From CAIOZW01 sp049317725 (GTDB taxonomy: Bacteria; Acidobacteriota; Blastocatellia; RBC074), in contig JBMOHS010000152.1 of the NCBI GenBank assembly GCA_049317725.1, forward strand, positions 1-9,747: a stretch of DNA of 9,747 nt. The letters are read 5' to 3'. Below are positions 8,300 through 9,747 of the stretch, piece after piece; position 1 is the first letter of the stretch; every line of letters begins with the position of its first letter. The notes under the pieces are model-generated. The model searched no databases. It was given only the letters and a program-made list of their open reading frames with translations, and had not been told where the DNA came from. A program made the translations under genes and the position numbers.

Positions 8300-8459
8300 T
8301 CCAGTGGCCAATCGGGGGGGTTGGCAAGAGGAGATGGCAAATTCCTGCACGCAACCGGGGCGCGTCTCTTCAAATCGTTTGTGCGGATCGAGCATCAGGC
8401 TGTGATGGCCTACCACATACAAGGGCAATCTGGATTATACGAATCAAGGGGCAAATTTC

Positions 8460-8503
8460 AAGGAGAAGAGGAGAGGAGCGAGGGAAGAGGGGCGAGAGTG
8501 AGG
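8460..8503. repeat. Purine-rich tract
   Basis: Forty-four bases with only three pyrimidines (C8479, C8493, T8499) on the plus strand, built from GAGGAG and GGGAAG-like units. It shares the core AGGGGCGAG (8488-8496) with the G-run array at 9499-9507, so the two may belong to the same dispersed family flanking the small membrane-protein gene. Confidence 0.65.
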
Positions 8504-8517
8504 CCAATCCTGGGTGC

Positions 8518-8534
8518 GCGGACCTCCGGTCCGC
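8518..8534. repeat. Compact hairpin GCGGACC-TCC-GGTCCGC
   Basis: A perfect 7-bp inverted repeat with a 3-nt loop. It has no adjacent T-run on either strand, so it is not a standard intrinsic terminator. Its tight GC-rich form and its position next to a second hairpin 36 bases on (8571-8591) fit a dispersed REP-like element. Confidence 0.7.
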
Positions 8535-8570
8535 ATGGTTGTCCCGAGGTCAACTGCCCGATATTTGCAA

Positions 8571-8591
8571 GGGCAACCCCTGTGGGTGCCC
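8571..8591. repeat. Hairpin GGGCAACCC / GGGTGCCC with one bulged base
   Basis: The arms GGGCAACCC (8571-8579) and GGGTGCCC (8584-8591) pair over 8 bp with a single bulged A and a 4-nt loop. With the 8518-8534 hairpin it forms a two-hairpin unit of about 75 bases, the usual architecture of a paired REP/BIME-type element. That classification is an inference from structure. Confidence 0.6.
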
Positions 8592-8626
8592 CATCTCTCA
8601 GGATCAGCGGCGCGCTCAGGTAAAAT

Positions 8627-8645
8627 GGAGGCCCTCTTGGCCTCC
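8627..8645. repeat. Perfect hairpin GGAGGCC / GGCCTCC, weak terminator candidate
   Basis: A 7-bp perfect stem with a 5-nt loop. On the plus strand a run of six T (8657-8662) follows only after 11 bases. On the minus strand the stem is followed directly by ATTTTACC, with just four T. Neither is a classic intrinsic terminator, and no gene is recognised that would need one here, so a third repeat-type hairpin is equally likely. Confidence 0.5.
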
Positions 8646-8877
8646 TTCGACTGGAATTTTTTGAGACGATTGAAAAAATGGTTGTCGAGACCTGAGGAGT
8701 AGAGGTACTTTTGCATCGCGAGCTGGACCTGGGGGAAGCGATCGGCAGGTCGAGTCAGCGACCAGTCATCTCGATCCAAAGGCTGTCGCGCCCTCTCACC
8801 CCCAATGGGAGACCACTGACCAGATCTGGGTCTCAAGCAGACTCAGATCGAACCCTCGAATCGTCGTCATCACCTTT

Positions 8878-8911
8878 GCCAACCGAAGCAAGAAACACGA
8901 GCCGGGTTGGC
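8878..8911. repeat. Inverted repeat GCCAACC...GGTTGGC upstream of the membrane gene
   Basis: Seven-base perfect arms at 8878-8884 and 8905-8911 separated by 20 bases. It lies about 30 bases before the leader ORF and 100 bases before the membrane-protein start, where an operator or a 5' UTR hairpin could sit. Seven-base arms can arise by chance, so function is only a possibility. Confidence 0.35.
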
Positions 8912-8941
8912 CTGAGGAATAATCGCCAAACAGGAGAGGAG

Positions 8942-8992
8942 ATGGATTCGGGGCTGGGAATGCAGGATGATAATCAAACCCTGCCCTGTTGA
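8942..8992 (+). CDS. Possible 16-aa leader ORF upstream of the membrane protein
   Basis: The peptide MDSGLGMQDDNQTLPC ends at TGA 8990-8992, 18 bases before the next ATG. The sequence before it is AGGAGAGGAG directly abutting the ATG, so AGGAG at 8932-8936 sits at ideal distance; this is the strongest ribosome binding site in the window. The peptide shows no run of one amino acid that would suggest attenuation, and matches no family I know. It could be a translated leader that delivers ribosomes to the downstream gene, or a chance match. Confidence 0.3.
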   Translation: MDSGLGMQDDNQTLPC

Positions 8993-9002
8993 CCGTCGGA
9001 TC

Positions 9003-9007
9003 GGAGG
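9003..9007 (+). promoter_or_regulatory. Ribosome binding site of the membrane-protein gene
   Basis: GGAGG lies three bases before the ATG at 9011. The spacing is short but usable, and it supports this start over the internal ATG at 9032 (codon 8), which has no such sequence. Confidence 0.55.
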
Positions 9008-9010
9008 CCC

Positions 9011-9391
9011 ATGCATCACGTCGTTACCGCAATGCTCTTGGTTGTCGCGGTGATTCACCTTCTACCCCTCACCGGCTTGCTCGGTGCCGAGCAGCTTGGC
9101 AGGCTCTATGGTCTTTCGATCACCGAACCCAATCTGTCCATCCTCATGCTCCACCGTGCGGTCCTCTTTGGCCTGCTCGGTGCACTCCTCGCGATCGCGG
9201 CGTTCGTCCCGTCGCTCCAGCCCATCGCCTTCATCGCCGGTGCGATCAGCGTCGGCTCGTTCTTGGTCATTGCCTGGCTCGTCGGTGGGTACAACACGCA
9301 GATCGATCGTGTCGTCAAGGCCGATCTTCTCGCCGCCGTCTGCCTCGCTGTTGGCTACGCTGCTCACTGGTATGCAAGCAGCACTCGCTGA
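9011..9391 (+). CDS. Small four-helix integral membrane protein of unknown function
   Basis: A 126-residue, strongly hydrophobic protein. Four predicted membrane segments: about 4-24, 48-67, 71-91 and 103-122. Conserved-looking stretches are IHLLPLTGLLGAEQLGRLYG (15-34), EPNLSILMLHRAVLFGLLG (39-57) and VGGYNTQIDRVVKAD (91-105). I recall close relatives across Proteobacteria, where automatic pipelines often carry the label phosphopantetheine adenylyltransferase. That label cannot be right here: the real enzyme is a soluble nucleotidyltransferase with a (T/S)xGH motif, which this protein lacks. The true role is unknown. It is transcribed away from the defence genes and is probably an independent chromosomal neighbour. 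The coding call is supported by its hydrophobic pattern, length and ribosome binding site. Confidence 0.85.
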   Translation: MHHVVTAMLLVVAVIHLLPLTGLLGAEQLGRLYGLSITEPNLSILMLHRAVLFGLLGALLAIAAFVPSLQPIAFIAGAISVGSFLVIAWLVGGYNTQIDRVVKADLLAAVCLAVGYAAHWYASSTR

Positions 9392-9485
9392 CTCGGCCTT
9401 GCCCACGCTGCGGAGAACGAATGAGCAAGCCTGACAACGGGTTGATTACTCTTTGGGACTAGAAAGTTGGTCATTACTACTGAGA

Positions 9486-9530
9486 GGGGTGAGGGGAAAG
9501 GGGCGAGGGGAAAGGGGTGAGGGACGAGGG
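9486..9530 (+). repeat. Seven-base periodic G-run array, G-quadruplex candidate
   Basis: Five GGGG runs (9486-9489, 9493-9496, 9500-9503, 9507-9510, 9514-9517) are each separated by exactly three bases (TGA, AAA, CGA, AAA), followed by TGA-GGG and ACGA-GGG. Loops of three bases with four-guanine runs satisfy the standard sequence rule for a stable four-tetrad G-quadruplex on the plus strand. It starts 95 bases after the stop of the membrane-protein gene, so it would lie in that transcript's 3' region. A dispersed purine repeat is the simplest origin, since a related core occurs in 8488-8496. Confidence 0.8.
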
Positions 9531-9564
9531 AAAAACTGGGGGAAGGCGGGCGATCCGCTTCCTG

Positions 9565-9601
9565 AAAAACCTTGGCGGCTTCGCGCCTTCGCGTGAGAAA
9601 A
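9565..9601. repeat. Dispersed-repeat-like element with duplicated CTTCGCG
   Basis: CTTCGCG occurs at 9579-9585 and 9587-9593, framed by AAAAACCTTGGCGG on the left and TGAGAAAAA on the right. The form CCTTGGCG...CTTCGCG...TGAGA is one I recall as a short intergenic repeat scattered through many bacterial genomes; this is memory, not a search. No coding function is apparent. Confidence 0.5.
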
Positions 9602-9747
9602 ACCAACCAGGTCAGCCTTGAGGGGAAGAGATTGCCCTCTCTTCTACTTTGTCAATCAACCTTCCCTGAGCAGGTTGCTGAGACGTCGTCACCACAGCCG
9701 CTCTATTCCGTACAAATCGAATGCCAAGTCGGCGCTGATGACAGGAA

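Larger units (their letters stand above)
8158..8941. other. Gene-poor intergenic region rich in short repeats
   Basis: About 780 bases between the divergent helicase and membrane-protein transcription units. Open frames here are short, overlap each other on both strands and give low-complexity or repeat-derived peptides, so none is called as a gene. The region holds a perfect GCCCGGGC palindrome (8184-8191), a 22-bp tandem duplication, a 44-base purine tract, three compact hairpins and a spaced inverted repeat, most listed separately. Promoters for both flanking units must lie here, but no convincing -35/-10 pair was recognised on either strand. Confidence 0.7.
9392..9747. other. Non-coding region with repeats; no gene recognised to the right edge
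   Basis: It contains a G-run array (9486-9530) and a CTTCGCG-repeat element (9565-9601), described separately. From about 9602 to the edge several frames are open on both strands, including a plus-strand frame from GTG 9593 and two minus-strand frames that could be C-termini, but none has a ribosome binding site or a recognisable protein pattern. No intrinsic terminator for the membrane-protein gene was found. Confidence 0.6.

Noticed and set aside
8158..8751. Direct repeat ATCGGCAGGTC at 8158-8168 and 8741-8751, as possible target-site duplication around the repeat cluster
   Set aside because: Several 11-base matches are expected by chance in a window this long, and neither copy has terminal inverted repeats beside it.
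8444..8836. Minus-strand 130-codon frame and overlapping plus-strand frames in the intergenic region
   Set aside because: They run through the hairpins and purine tract, so their sequence comes from repeats; no ribosome binding site or family resemblance.
8845..8870. Minus-strand GGGTTCGATC resembling a tRNA T-loop or attachment-site remnant
   Set aside because: The flanking bases do not form a T-arm stem, and no acceptor, anticodon arm or integrase is nearby.
9593..9747. Open frame from GTG 9593 to the right edge, and minus-strand frames ending at 9689 or about 9618
   Set aside because: At under 160 bases several frames are open by chance; none has a ribosome binding site or recognisable sequence, so none can be preferred.

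Overview
The window is high-GC bacterial DNA. It is dominated by two large, uninterrupted minus-strand genes that overlap by four bases: a SNF2/RapA-type helicase (about 4861-8130) and, downstream of it, a very large Eco57I/PglX-type adenine-specific DNA methyltransferase (4864 to beyond base 1, at least 1621 codons, with its C-terminus outside the window). The helicase has the N-terminal layout and lobe-1 signature that I associate with DrmD. The pair in this order matches the start of a class 1 DISARM anti-phage operon (drmD-drmMI-drmA-drmB-drmC). The remaining genes, drmA, drmB and drmC, would have to lie to the left of base 1, so the system assignment is an inference from two genes.

Layout from left to right: 1-4864, methyltransferase (minus, partial); 4861-8130, helicase (minus); about 8158-8940, a gene-poor stretch with a 22-bp tandem duplication, a purine tract and several compact hairpins that look like dispersed REP-type elements; 8942-8992, a possible 16-codon leader ORF (plus); 9011-9391, a small four-helix membrane protein (plus); 9392-9747, non-coding, with a strikingly regular run of GGGG tracts and another dispersed-repeat-like element. 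No tRNA, rRNA, CRISPR array, integrase or transposase gene was seen.

The two defence genes would act together: the methyltransferase marks host DNA at adenines in a recognised site, and the helicase is a motor component of the machinery acting on incoming unmarked DNA. The most unusual internal signal is a base-composition and codon-usage break inside the methyltransferase gene. About 650 bases at the left edge, encoding the C-terminal target-recognition region, have clearly lower GC and lower third-position GC than the rest of the gene. This suggests that the specificity domain was exchanged by recombination.

Organism: the high GC, the small membrane protein family (common in Proteobacteria as I recall it) and the many short hairpin and purine repeats between genes suggest a proteobacterium, perhaps a gammaproteobacterium with many intergenic repeats. 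This is a weak inference.
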